This document shows positions 27,574-35,559 of a stretch of DNA of 64,000 bases, one piece after another. Position 1 is the stretch's first letter, and every line of letters begins with the position of its first letter. The DNA is from Dyella_B humi (lineage in GTDB: Bacteria; Pseudomonadota; Gammaproteobacteria; Xanthomonadales; Rhodanobacteraceae): NCBI RefSeq assembly GCF_044904605.1, contig NZ_JADIKI010000022.1, positions 1,054,001 to 1,118,000 on the forward strand, in the 5' to 3' direction. Under the pieces are notes generated by a model. That model ran no database searches. It saw only the letters and a program-made list of their open reading frames with translations, and was not told the origin of the DNA. The position numbers and the translations under genes are program-made.

Positions 27574-28353
27574 ATGCAGACCCGCATCCAAGGCACAGTG
27601 ATGCCCGTACTGGAAGTGCAGCTTGATCGCGACGAAAGCGTCTTCGCCGAGAGCGGTGAGCTTTCATGGATGACCGCATCGATCCAAATGACCACGCATA
27701 CGCAGTTTGGGGGCGGCGGGGGCCTGATGGGCATGTTCAAGCGCGCGGTTGGCGGCGGCAGTTTCTTCATGACCGAGTACCGCGCTATGCAGGCACCTGG
27801 CGAGGTCGCTTTTGCCACCAAGGTGCCCGGGCACATCGTGCCGGTGCCGGTAAGCCCCGGCAACGAATACATGGTGCATCGGCATGGCTTTCTCTGCGCC
27901 ACCCCGCAAGTCACCATCGGCGTGGGCTTCCAGCAGTCATTGGGCGCCGGTATTTTCGGTGGCGATGGGTTCATGCTGCAAAAAGTCGGCGGCACGGGCA
28001 CGGCGTGGCTGGAATTGTCCGGCGAACTCATCCGGAAGGATCTGGCGCCCGGCGAGACCTTGCGGGTTCACCCGGGCCACGTCGGTGCGTTCCACGCCTC
28101 GGTGAGTTTTCAGATCACCACGGTCCCCGGCATAAAGAACGCGATCTTCGGCGGCGACGGCATCTTCCTGGCTGCGCTTACCGGTCCCGGCACAGTGTGG
28201 CTTCAGACGCTACCTCTCGCGCGCCTGGCGCACAAGATTGCCGAATATCTACCCGGCGAGGGCGGCAGTGGCAGCCGAGCAGCGTCGGCGACCGTGGGCG
28301 GCGGTCTGCTCGGAGGCATCGTGGGCTCGATATTGAGCGGTAACGACAACTGA
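27574..28353 (+). CDS. AIM24/TIGR00266 family protein
   Basis: This 259-residue protein matches the AIM24 (TIGR00266) family: MQTRIQGTVMPVLEVQLDRD start, Gly-rich GGGGGLMGMFKR, SFFMTEYRA, GIFGGDGFMLQKVGGTGTAW and the repeated IFGGDGIFLAALTGPGTVWL. It folds as tandem beta-sandwich repeats. A Gly-rich C-terminal tail (GGGLLGGIVGSILSG) is present. In yeast the relative acts in mitochondrial membrane organisation; bacterial function is unknown and the protein probably sits at the membrane. The small lysine-rich gene follows about 75 bp downstream. Confidence 0.9.
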   Translation: MQTRIQGTVMPVLEVQLDRDESVFAESGELSWMTASIQMTTHTQFGGGGGLMGMFKRAVGGGSFFMTEYRAMQAPGEVAFATKVPGHIVPVPVSPGNEYMVHRHGFLCATPQVTIGVGFQQSLGAGIFGGDGFMLQKVGGTGTAWLELSGELIRKDLAPGETLRVHPGHVGAFHASVSFQITTVPGIKNAIFGGDGIFLAALTGPGTVWLQTLPLARLAHKIAEYLPGEGGSGSRAASATVGGGLLGGIVGSILSGNDN

Positions 28354-28426
28354 TCCGCAACGGAAAAATAAGAAATAAAGAGAGAGGCACATCGCCTCCG
28401 TCAATGACCACGATCAGGAGAGCAAG

Positions 28427-28528
28427 ATGAAAGGTGTGGAATCGAAGAAAAACGAGAAAAAGAAGCCGGCAAAGACCATGAAGGAAAAGAAAGCGGCAAA
28501 GCAGGAAAAGAAGAAGAACAGCAAGTAG
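28427..28528 (+). CDS. 33-residue lysine-rich protein
   Basis: The frame starts MKGVESKKNEKKKPAKTMKE and is almost half lysine with no hydrophobic core, like a disordered nucleic-acid-binding or histone-like tail. CAGGAG lies six nt before the ATG and a stem-loop followed by TCGTTTT ends the unit, which argues for a real gene. Short lysine-rich frames of this kind are known in Xanthomonadales and Burkholderia, usually unannotated; function unknown. Confidence 0.65.
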   Translation: MKGVESKKNEKKKPAKTMKEKKAAKQEKKKNSK

Positions 28529-28559
28529 GCTGCTCTGGAATAGATGGATTCAGAAATGG

Positions 28560-28595
28560 CGCCAGGCTAGTGGTAAGTGAACCTGGCGTCGTTTT
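28560..28595 (+). terminator. Rho-independent-like terminator
   Basis: CGCCAGG and CCTGGCG pair across a 15-nt loop, followed by TCGTTTTGG. It lies 32 nt after the lysine-rich gene and before GH76, consistent with termination. Confidence 0.55.
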
Positions 28596-28636
28596 GGTAT
28601 CTTGCACCGAACCTGTCGAGTGCATAGAGGATACCT

Positions 28637-30079
28637 GTGACTAGATTGCTACTAGCCGGTCTGGCTTTGCTTGCAGTCGTGTCCACGCCCATGACCTTTC
28701 AACGAGCGGGCTCGGATGCGGTCGACACCATGGTGCGTGTCTTCTATACCGGAGACGGAAAGTGGCGGGAATGTGCCGCTGCGGATTGTCATGCGTCCAA
28801 TCAGGACTGGGGCGTCGACTCGATGACCTACACGCTTTGGCTGCATTGGAAAACGACCAATGATCCGAAGGTTGCGCCACTCATGGCTGCGCTCGTTAAA
28901 ACGGCGCCATCCTATCCCGTTCCTTGCACCGAGGGTGTGGCGTGCAGTTCGTGGAGCGACGTTCCGGAGTGGGATTCGATCGCGGCGTCGCGCGAATACG
29001 AAATCACGCACGATCCTATTGCATTGCAAAAAGCGCGTGCAGCCTTCGACTTTGTGGAGCATGCACAAGTCTTTGCACGCGGCGCGTGCCCGGCGATCAA
29101 CTATCAACTCGCCGACGGTGGAACCAATCACCTCAAAACCCTTGAAACCGATGCGAATGGGGTGAAGGCAGCGCTCCTGCTTTATGAGACCACGCACGAG
29201 CAACGTTACCTCACGGCGGCGTCAACACGTTATGCGTCGATACGCAAATATTTTCTCGACCCGAAAGTGTCGCTCTACAGCGTATATGTCTTCGACAACG
29301 GCACGACGTGCGAACAGGTACCGCATCGCTTTTTCGCCTCGGTAAACGGCGACATGATCTGGAGTGGATTGCATCTCTATCACGCCACGCACAATGAAGC
29401 GTATCTACAAGAATCGCTCGCCACGGCGCGGGCGGTCGACGAACACCTCTCCGACGCGCGTGGCATTTTTGCGGACCTTCAAGCCGAAAACGATATTGTC
29501 GAGCCCTTGGTTGAAGCATTCTACGAACTCGCCACCGAACGCCATGTCCAGACAGCACAGCAGTGGTTGTTACGCAATGCAGCGGCAGCATGGTCGACTC
29601 GCGCACAGGACGGTACGTTCGGACGTTTCTTCGATGGGCCGGCTCCCACCGCACTTACCAGCGTGTGGCAAAGCAACGGTGGCTTCGCACTGGAGGTCGC
29701 AGCGGCGGCAGTCGCGCCGAATACGACGGTTTCAACGACCAATGAGTGGACGGACACGCACGTCATCGCACGCGATATCACGCTGAATTCCGAGCCGATT
29801 ACATTCGATGGTTCGGCTATCGCGTTGATCGGCACGATCGGCGACAACTGCTGCGAACCCGGACACGCGCGCGTCGTCGTCGACGGTGTCGAAACGTTCG
29901 ACCAAACCGGCATCTGGCAAAACAAATCCAGCACCGGCCGGCGCGTGCCAAACGCCGTTTTGTTCGCGTGGCGTTGGCCCAAACCGGGCCATCATACGAT
30001 CCGCTTTATGCCGGGGACTGAAAATGCCAAAGAGGGCGGGGCGTATGTCCACCTCACCGGCTATTCGGTTTTGCCCTAG
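28637..30079 (+). CDS. Secreted GH76-like glycoside hydrolase
   Basis: This 480-residue protein starts at GTG 28637 with AGAGGA upstream. An N-terminal signal segment (RLLLAGLALLAVVSTP) precedes an (alpha/alpha)6-like domain with NQDWGVDSMTYTLWLHW, EWDSIAASREYEITHD, ACPAINYQLADGGTNH and FADLQAENDIVEP, similar in layout to GH76 alpha-1,6-mannanases. The catalytic Asp pair is not certain. The last 110 residues (from about THVIARDITLN) look like a beta-sandwich carbohydrate-binding domain. A role in degrading fungal or other mannans is possible but inferred. Confidence 0.6.
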   Translation: MTRLLLAGLALLAVVSTPMTFQRAGSDAVDTMVRVFYTGDGKWRECAAADCHASNQDWGVDSMTYTLWLHWKTTNDPKVAPLMAALVKTAPSYPVPCTEGVACSSWSDVPEWDSIAASREYEITHDPIALQKARAAFDFVEHAQVFARGACPAINYQLADGGTNHLKTLETDANGVKAALLLYETTHEQRYLTAASTRYASIRKYFLDPKVSLYSVYVFDNGTTCEQVPHRFFASVNGDMIWSGLHLYHATHNEAYLQESLATARAVDEHLSDARGIFADLQAENDIVEPLVEAFYELATERHVQTAQQWLLRNAAAAWSTRAQDGTFGRFFDGPAPTALTSVWQSNGGFALEVAAAAVAPNTTVSTTNEWTDTHVIARDITLNSEPITFDGSAIALIGTIGDNCCEPGHARVVVDGVETFDQTGIWQNKSSTGRRVPNAVLFAWRWPKPGHHTIRFMPGTENAKEGGAYVHLTGYSVLP

Positions 30080-30290
30080 GGGAATTCCTGGCAAGCCGAC
30101 CGCCTTGTATTGGGATACTGGATCTGACGAGCCTGTTGAACCAAAAGGGAGGAGGAGGGTACTCACTTTGGATATTCTCCAAAAAGCACCTTCATCTCTT
30201 TTTTAACTCCTTTATTTACCCTTTTTTTTGCTCTTGTTCGTCTAAGCTAACCTCAGTCGCTCGAACCCAAAGCACCGGAAGGGGGGAAGC

Positions 30291-30977
30291 ATGCCAGCCG
30301 TTAGTTGTGTGATTGATTGGCCGGGTACGATGACGTTTGTACTCGATCTGGTTGTCGCGTTGGCTACGGTCGTCATTGTCATTCTGGCGTGCCGTGCTTT
30401 TTCGACATGGCGAGAGGTGGAGTTAGGAAAGGCTGACTTCGAACTTGCGCGACGCCTTTTGACGGTTGTGTTTCGCACCCGCGACTGGTACGCAGCTGCA
30501 CGCCGTCCGGTGGTTATGCCCGGGGAATTTCCCAAAGGTTTCGACCCAAACGCCACAGGGCAAGAAAAACATGATGCCTATATGCACATGTTCAACAACC
30601 GATTTAAACCGGTGCAGGAGAGTTGCGTAGAGTTGCAGACGTTGAACTGCGAGGCGGAAGCGCTTTGGGGGCCCGAAGTTGTGACACGCATCAGGCACGT
30701 ACTTGTGTGTTGTCGCAAATTGCAGACGGCCATGGAAGTCACGTTGAACATCTACGCCTCATCGGGATCACCTGAAAGGCTTGAGCAATCCGTTCGCAAG
30801 TTCGACAGCCAGCTCTACGATTATGAACAGGAGATCATGTCCGATGGCGCTGAGGGTGACGATAACCCCCACACCGTAGAGATGAAAAAAGCTGTAGAGG
30901 AGGTTGAGCAATTTGTGCGCGAAAAGCTTTTGCAAAGGGCGAAAGTTCGCGGTACCAAGCCCAAACCGAATTCGTAA
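30291..30977 (+). CDS. Membrane-anchored hypothetical protein
   Basis: This 228-residue protein has one hydrophobic segment (MTFVLDLVVALATVVIVILA) near the N-terminus. A mostly helical cytoplasmic region follows, with conserved-looking Cys (CVELQTLNCEAEALW, VLVCCRKLQ) and a charged C-terminal helix (MKKAVEEVEQFVREKLLQRA). The ribosome site AAGGGGGGAAGC is good. I recognise no family. No clear neighbour relation; a perfect 10-bp hairpin lies 48 bp after its stop codon, before the convergent secreted-protein gene. Confidence 0.7.
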   Translation: MPAVSCVIDWPGTMTFVLDLVVALATVVIVILACRAFSTWREVELGKADFELARRLLTVVFRTRDWYAAARRPVVMPGEFPKGFDPNATGQEKHDAYMHMFNNRFKPVQESCVELQTLNCEAEALWGPEVVTRIRHVLVCCRKLQTAMEVTLNIYASSGSPERLEQSVRKFDSQLYDYEQEIMSDGAEGDDNPHTVEMKKAVEEVEQFVREKLLQRAKVRGTKPKPNS

Positions 30978-31024
30978 GCCCGCCACTCAATCCTAGCGTG
31001 CGGCCAACTTGTACTTGGAGACAA

Positions 31025-31049
31025 ATAGGCCCCTATCAAAGGGGCCTAT
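31025..31049. terminator. Bidirectional stem-loop
   Basis: ATAGGCCCCT-ATCAA-AGGGGCCTAT is a perfect 10-bp hairpin between two convergent genes. There is no long T-tract on either side, so termination efficiency is uncertain. Confidence 0.55.
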
Positions 31050-31086
31050 GGAAATGAGACGACGTTGCGCTACCGAAACACAGCGG

Positions 31087-31635
31087 TCAGTTTTTGAAAA
31101 GCAGATTGACCACAGCCGGTACAGCATTAGCGAACCGGTAGGTAAGCGTTGGCGACTGTGATGCAAGCGAAAACGAGCCGCTACTCGCAGGGACGAAAGC
31201 AGCATGCAAGTTCACGCTTGAAGCGTTCTGAGGAATTTTATATGTCGTCGTATAGCTAGTAGCGGTAGTCCAAAACTCGTCTTCATAAACACAGGTGCCG
31301 TCGTTTACATAAATCGCATACTGACTAACAGTAGCAGCTGCGTTTCCGGTGAACAGTTGAGTGCTGGCAATTGGCGTGTTGCCGTTGTAGATCGCAATAC
31401 TGTTAGGTTGATACGTATTGCAAATGGCCGCACTGTTATTGAAGACAAATTGATCTCCCGAGACAGTGACAGTTAGTGTAATCGTCGCTCCACGGGAGGG
31501 TTTGCCAGATACCGAGAGTGTTGTGGTTGTACTAAATGGGCCTGGCGGGCCGTCTTGTGCGGCTGCGGGTAATGAAAGTCCCGCAAGCACTGTTAGCAAC
31601 AGAGTGGCTGCAGCGCAGCTTCGCAATTTATTCAC
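31087..31635 (-). CDS. Secreted Ig-like domain protein
   Basis: This 182-residue precursor starts at GTG 31635 (GGAAGG seven nt upstream). A signal peptide ends at PAAA, then DGPPGPFSTTTTLSVSGKPS begins a bacterial Ig-like beta-sandwich (GATITLTVTVSG, TYKIPQNASSVNLHAAFVPA). Two Cys may form a disulfide. It resembles Big_3-type extracellular domains. It has the same orientation as the next small secreted protein, about 240 bp apart; both are probably secreted or surface-linked. Function unknown. Confidence 0.65.
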   Translation of the reverse strand: MNKLRSCAAATLLLTVLAGLSLPAAAQDGPPGPFSTTTTLSVSGKPSRGATITLTVTVSGDQFVFNNSAAICNTYQPNSIAIYNGNTPIASTQLFTGNAAATVSQYAIYVNDGTCVYEDEFWTTATSYTTTYKIPQNASSVNLHAAFVPASSGSFSLASQSPTLTYRFANAVPAVVNLLFKN

Positions 31636-31873
31636 TTGAATACCTTCCTGCTGTATAGGCACCTGTCAATGTGGGCACCGGCTGCGAAGGGTCACCGAAA
31701 CTTCCTTTTGGGAAGGCTGTTAATCGGCAAGCTGTATTAAGAGCACCCGCGACTGCCGCGCCAAAGTGACTTTGGTGCGGCAATGCACTGCGCCCCACTG
31801 TTCCCAGCCGCGCGCAGCGACCAGAACATATCGCTTGAGATGCCCCTGGCTTAAATGCAACCCGTCTTTAAAA

Positions 31874-32230
31874 TTAAGAGGCAGGGCGAATAATCACACC
31901 AATGACTGAAGGGTTGCCCTGTGTGCAGGTGGTGTTCGAAATAATAAAGGATACTTGTGATCCCGTAGAGTAAGCAGTCAGGAGCGCAGCATAATGGGTA
32001 CTGTATCCTGGGTTGGTTGAGATCGCTTGATAATTGTTGACTGACGGGCAGCCAGCCGGATTGACCATTGGCGCTGTCGTGTTTACCCCAAAGGCGTCGG
32101 CATTCCATCCGGTGGCGATCGATGTGATTGTCCCAGCGCTGGTTCCGGTTTGAGCAAAGACCTGCTGAAGCGAGCTTGCCGCAATAATGCATGCGAGAAA
32201 AATTGCCTGCATTTTCATCTTCTTAAGCAT
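31874..32230 (-). CDS. Small secreted protein
   Basis: This 118-residue precursor has signal MKMQAIFLACIIAASSLQQV (cleavage after VFA) and a mature part rich in Thr, Ser and Asn (NNYQAISTNPGYSTHYAALL) with two Cys. It is probably a small beta-rich extracellular protein. No family is recognised. The starting ATG at 32230 has GGAGTG upstream. It forms a tandem with the Ig-like gene on the same strand. Confidence 0.65.
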   Translation of the reverse strand: MLKKMKMQAIFLACIIAASSLQQVFAQTGTSAGTITSIATGWNADAFGVNTTAPMVNPAGCPSVNNYQAISTNPGYSTHYAALLTAYSTGSQVSFIISNTTCTQGNPSVIGVIIRPAS

Positions 32231-32757
32231 GAAACACTCCTTGTGCTAGTGGTGGTCTAAAAATCTTGCTTCTAAAAGAACGACAGACAATTGAACAACC
32301 ATGGTGGCTGAGTATGCCGACCACGCTTCATAAATTCAGAGAGGAAAATGGCTGCCGGAGTTGCAAGGATGCTTTCTCCGGGACAAGCAGGAGCGTTCTT
32401 TAAAGATTCCCTTCTCACATATGCCCCTGGAATATCTGTTTGAACAAAACCGGCTTTTAGAGGCTGCTGCCAAAGCAGTCTGTTTTCGTCCCGCGCCTAT
32501 TCTGCAAGTCATTGCGCCGATCGCTATGTAGGGTAACGCCGACAAGACGTGTAAGCATATTGCCAATCACCAAAGAAATGTCGCTGCTTGCTTACGGCGC
32601 AAGAGTCAGTTGCTTACCCACCGGCGGCGAGCACGCCGACTCTAAAGTCATTCGTGCGCGTACATGCGCGATGTGGGGGGAGAAGCGATACGATGTTGAC
32701 TTATTCTTGATTACGCGAGCCGATTGATGTCGTGGGCGACAACGCAGATTTCCCAAT
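32231..32757. other. Gene-poor stretch before the island
   Basis: No firm gene is seen. A 71-codon frame at 32512-32727 has weak support. The right edge leads into the displaced ssrA terminator. Confidence 0.35.
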
Positions 32758-32789
32758 AAAAAACGCCCGGCAAGAACATTGCCGGGCGT
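32758..32789 (-). terminator. Displaced ssrA intrinsic terminator
   Basis: On the minus strand the stem CGCCCGGCAA with TTGCCGGGCG (10 bp, loop TGTTC) is followed by seven T. It stands 9 nt after a copy of the tmRNA 3' end (attL). It is best explained as the original terminator of ssrA, now separated from the gene by the 30-kb island. Confidence 0.75.
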
Positions 32790-32798
32790 TTGGCTTTT

Positions 32799-32815
32799 GG
32801 TGGAGGTGGCGGGAT
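32799..32815 (-). repeat. attL: 17-bp copy of tmRNA 3' end
   Basis: TGGTGGAGGTGGCGGGA is identical to 63015-63031, the last 17 nt of tmRNA (minus strand TCCCGCCACCTCCACCA). Both copies have the same orientation, forming a direct repeat at the two ends of the island. Homology stops at the next base. Confidence 0.85.
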
Positions 32816-33017
32816 GGCGAAATCGGCCCCCTCATCCACAATCTAAGTCTATAAAAATTCTGGATTTCTTATAGACCTGACGGCAAAAATTCAATGCCCC
32901 ACTTGGGTGCATCATCATAGCAAGGTATCTCCATGCTGAGATGAACCCCGATGATCCAGATTCGTGGGAATCAGCAAGGTTTTGGACTGCCTCAAAAGGC
33001 TTCGTTAGGGGCAGTTC

Positions 33018-33127
33018 GATTCCCTCGATAGGAATCGAACCTGCGTCCAACACCGTCGATGGCTTTGCTGGCCGTTGGATGACCTCATTGCCACCCAAGC
33101 GCCTTCGGACGCGGGTTCGACTCCCGC
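33018..33127. repeat. T-arm-like cluster and inverted ssrA 3' fragment
   Basis: GTTCGATTCC-CTCGATA-GGAATCGAAC (33018-33044) is a perfect 10-bp inverted repeat of T-arm sequence. At 33097-33127 a 31-nt stretch ending GTTCGACTCCCGC is identical to tmRNA 63026-63056 but inverted relative to attL and ssrA. There is no acceptor or anticodon stem, so it is not a tRNA. It may be a second att site or the remnant of another insertion. Confidence 0.7.
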
Positions 33128-33178
33128 GTCTTCTATCCAAATGGGGCACGATGTCTCCACCACCACGGGAGAGGGGGA

Positions 33179-33481
33179 ATGGCCACCATTACGTTTCCGT
33201 CCAAGGGCTATGTAAAGGGGCAGAAGGCAACACCTGTTGCCTGGATCTGCCATGTGTTTCTCTTGGATGATGAGACTTTTGTGCTTGATTTTAAGGACGA
33301 AATGGGGCTTCGAATGACGGTAGCGGTCATTGATGAGCTTGGTCGCATCAACCGTCTTCAGGATGAACCAGGGGTGGAGTTCGTATGGGGCGTATCTGCA
33401 ATACCGATATATGCGATCAACTATCTTAGGTCGAGAGTTCATCGACACACACGGGGCGGTTATGGCGAGAGAACTATTTGA
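33179..33481 (+). CDS. Hypothetical protein
   Basis: This 100-residue soluble protein begins MATITFPSKGYVKGQKATPV. The middle is beta-rich (WICHVFLLDDETFVLDFKDE) and the C-terminus is basic. GAGAGGGG lies just before the ATG. It overlaps the next gene by 20 bp, so the two are probably co-transcribed. I recognise no family. It is the first gene after the left island end and its T-arm cluster. Confidence 0.6.
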   Translation: MATITFPSKGYVKGQKATPVAWICHVFLLDDETFVLDFKDEMGLRMTVAVIDELGRINRLQDEPGVEFVWGVSAIPIYAINYLRSRVHRHTRGGYGERTI

Positions 33482-34262
33482 GGTATTTGAGAAACAACCT
33501 GTGGATATCGATAAGCTCTATGGATGGTTGAGAGATGGTTCACTCGCTCAATGGGCGCAGGGGATGGACTGGCAGACGTTTTGGGAGGATTACAGGCTTG
33601 CTGATGAGACGCGTGATCGTTCCCAATTTGCGCTCGATACTGCGTTGAACACAATGTTGCAGGATCACTATGAGTCATCGCCCTCCCAAAAGCTTCTTGA
33701 TCTCGTTTCTTTCTTTCGTGAGAAGGGAGCGAGTCCCTACAAGGTGTCGTTGGAGAATCTTTCTGACGAAGAATACGTGTGTGTTGTTTTGGAATACTAC
33801 TTCTTCGCATCGCATTACGATAAGAGTGTCGTAGTAGAGATGAATACGCGTTTGGAAAGGGCCAAAGACGTCTCTGCTTGGAGCAGAGGCGGACAGTCGA
33901 TCTTGGCGTGTGCTCTATGGGGGAAGGTGCCGACTGCGATGGTAAAGAAGCTTTTGGAGTTGGGCGCAAGCCCCTTTGACGCCAGAACTGATTTGGGAAT
34001 GTACAAGCAAGGTAGGCCACTTCTCGTCAACCAAATCACTTGTGTTGGAGAAGTCGAAGACATCATTTTCGATGCGATGGTCGATCAGGTGGATGATAGC
34101 ATCTTGAATCTATATGAGCCTTTGAACGATGAAAAGAGAGATGGGCTTGAGGCAGCTCAAGCAAGAAAACTGAAGCAACGATTGCAGAAAGCCATCCCGG
34201 AAGTAGAAGGCAAGAAGGATGGCGAAGGAGATGGAAGGTCTTCGAGAAAAAAGCCTCTTTGA
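33462..34262 (+). CDS. Hypothetical protein with ankyrin-like segment
   Basis: This 266-residue acidic protein begins MARELFEVFEKQPVDIDKLY. The helical N-terminal half resembles HEAT-like packing; one later segment (PTAMVKKLLELGASPFDART) resembles an ankyrin-repeat helix pair. The C-terminal tail is highly charged (VEGKKDGEGDGRSSRKKPL). No enzyme motif is seen. It overlaps the upstream small gene and converges on the HNH-like gene. Function unknown; probably a protein-binding partner in the island. Confidence 0.6.
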   Translation: MARELFEVFEKQPVDIDKLYGWLRDGSLAQWAQGMDWQTFWEDYRLADETRDRSQFALDTALNTMLQDHYESSPSQKLLDLVSFFREKGASPYKVSLENLSDEEYVCVVLEYYFFASHYDKSVVVEMNTRLERAKDVSAWSRGGQSILACALWGKVPTAMVKKLLELGASPFDARTDLGMYKQGRPLLVNQITCVGEVEDIIFDAMVDQVDDSILNLYEPLNDEKRDGLEAAQARKLKQRLQKAIPEVEGKKDGEGDGRSSRKKPL

Positions 34263-34297
34263 TCTTTTCGGCGCGGTACGTCAGAGAGAGATGCGTG

Positions 34298-35545
34298 TCA
34301 GTCATCCTCGATTGACTCATTTTCATCATCCTCATCTATCTTTAAGCGTAAGGAGATCCTTCCTAAGACACCTTCAATGGCGTCCTGTTTGTAATTGTGG
34401 CGACCGTGCTTCTGAGGTAGAACGATTTCCGTGATTTCACTGATTTTTACATGGTTGGCGTAAGTGTCATGTTTTGTTCCTGCCAAGGAAACGGCTTCTT
34501 TTCCGACGAATTTTGCTGTGTCAGAACAGTCCGCGCATACATACGTACTTCTTTGCCTTTCATACCTGTCTTCAGAATAAAAACAGAGCTTTTCCAATGG
34601 AAATATCCAGTTATTGTCTTTTGACCGCTTTCGCACAGTGTGCGCTTTGTAACGATGACATCCTGGACAGGTCCAATTGTCAGGAACATTCCCCCACTTG
34701 GACTTATTGGATACCTTGGCGACGTGTTCTATTTCACGCATGGTTGGCCAGATTTTTGGGGAAGGATGGCGAGTCTGCCTCCATGATGCGGTATTTTGCA
34801 ATGAAGGCTCACTTCTTCCGCACAGAACATCCAGAGTACCCATGTAATTGAAGTGTCTGGCGAGGGCTCGCGCCGTTCGTTCAACTCGTTGTGGTTGTGC
34901 TTCTTTGAGACCTCGTTGGAACCAGTGTTCATTGCTGGCGGCGATATTTGCGATCCTATCTATAACCTTCATCCTTAGGTCATAGCTAGGCTTGCAGGCT
35001 TCCCACGCGAGCCTTGCCTCGTCGGTATTGATAGCGTGTGGTTTGTTAGGGAGCGCTTTGATAAAACTTCGAATTTCCGTTGGGGAGAATGAGAAGTCGT
35101 CCGGGGCACCAATGACGGATTTTGCATCGGGATCTGCATTGTTGCAGTCGTTGCAAATGATTGAGTTGTCGTAGGACGAGACCATTGGGGCCGAGCGCTT
35201 GGCAAATTCTTCGGCCAGATCGTCAGCAATGATGCTATCTCTAGACGTAGAGTGAATTCGAAACCGCTTTTCCAGAACATCTGCCATATGGTCGTGATGT
35301 TCAACGAGCCTGCACATCAGTGCGCCATTTTTGTTTAGGCGAACGATTTCAGGCTTTGTTCTACCGCAAGCAGGGCATGACCACGATTGTGGAGTCAAGG
35401 CCCACCAAAGGGTCATATCAACGGACGAAGTTTTGAATTGTTTTAAAAGTTGTTGTGTTTGTGGGGACATGGCGCCATCGAGAGAAATGGTGCCCTTCGT
35501 CACCAGCTCAATGAGGCGTGTAGGATCGAAACGAGAATCTTCCAT
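34298..35545 (-). CDS. Zinc-binding HNH-like protein
   Basis: This protein of about 415 residues has two metal-binding clusters. The first, WSCPACGRTKPEI then MCRLVEHHDHM then IICNDCNNADPDAK, is arranged as Cys-x2-Cys, His-His-Asp-His, Cys-x2-Cys-Asn, close to the HNH endonuclease pattern. The second, WTCPGCHRYKAHT then YVCADCSDTAK, repeats the zinc pairs without the HHDH part. It lies 15 bp downstream of the big helicase on the same strand, implying one operon and a nuclease working with a helicase. The start is uncertain: ATG 35593 or 35611 would overlap the helicase. Assignment is motif-based. Confidence 0.6.
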   Translation of the reverse strand: MEDSRFDPTRLIELVTKGTISLDGAMSPQTQQLLKQFKTSSVDMTLWWALTPQSWSCPACGRTKPEIVRLNKNGALMCRLVEHHDHMADVLEKRFRIHSTSRDSIIADDLAEEFAKRSAPMVSSYDNSIICNDCNNADPDAKSVIGAPDDFSFSPTEIRSFIKALPNKPHAINTDEARLAWEACKPSYDLRMKVIDRIANIAASNEHWFQRGLKEAQPQRVERTARALARHFNYMGTLDVLCGRSEPSLQNTASWRQTRHPSPKIWPTMREIEHVAKVSNKSKWGNVPDNWTCPGCHRYKAHTVRKRSKDNNWIFPLEKLCFYSEDRYERQRSTYVCADCSDTAKFVGKEAVSLAGTKHDTYANHVKISEITEIVLPQKHGRHNYKQDAIEGVLGRISLRLKIDEDDENESIEDD

Positions 35546-35559
35546 GGTTGAAGTTCGTC

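Noticed and set aside
33018..33127. Possible tRNA gene
   Set aside because: T-arm-like sequences are present, but no matching acceptor stem, D-arm or anticodon arm could be built on either strand.
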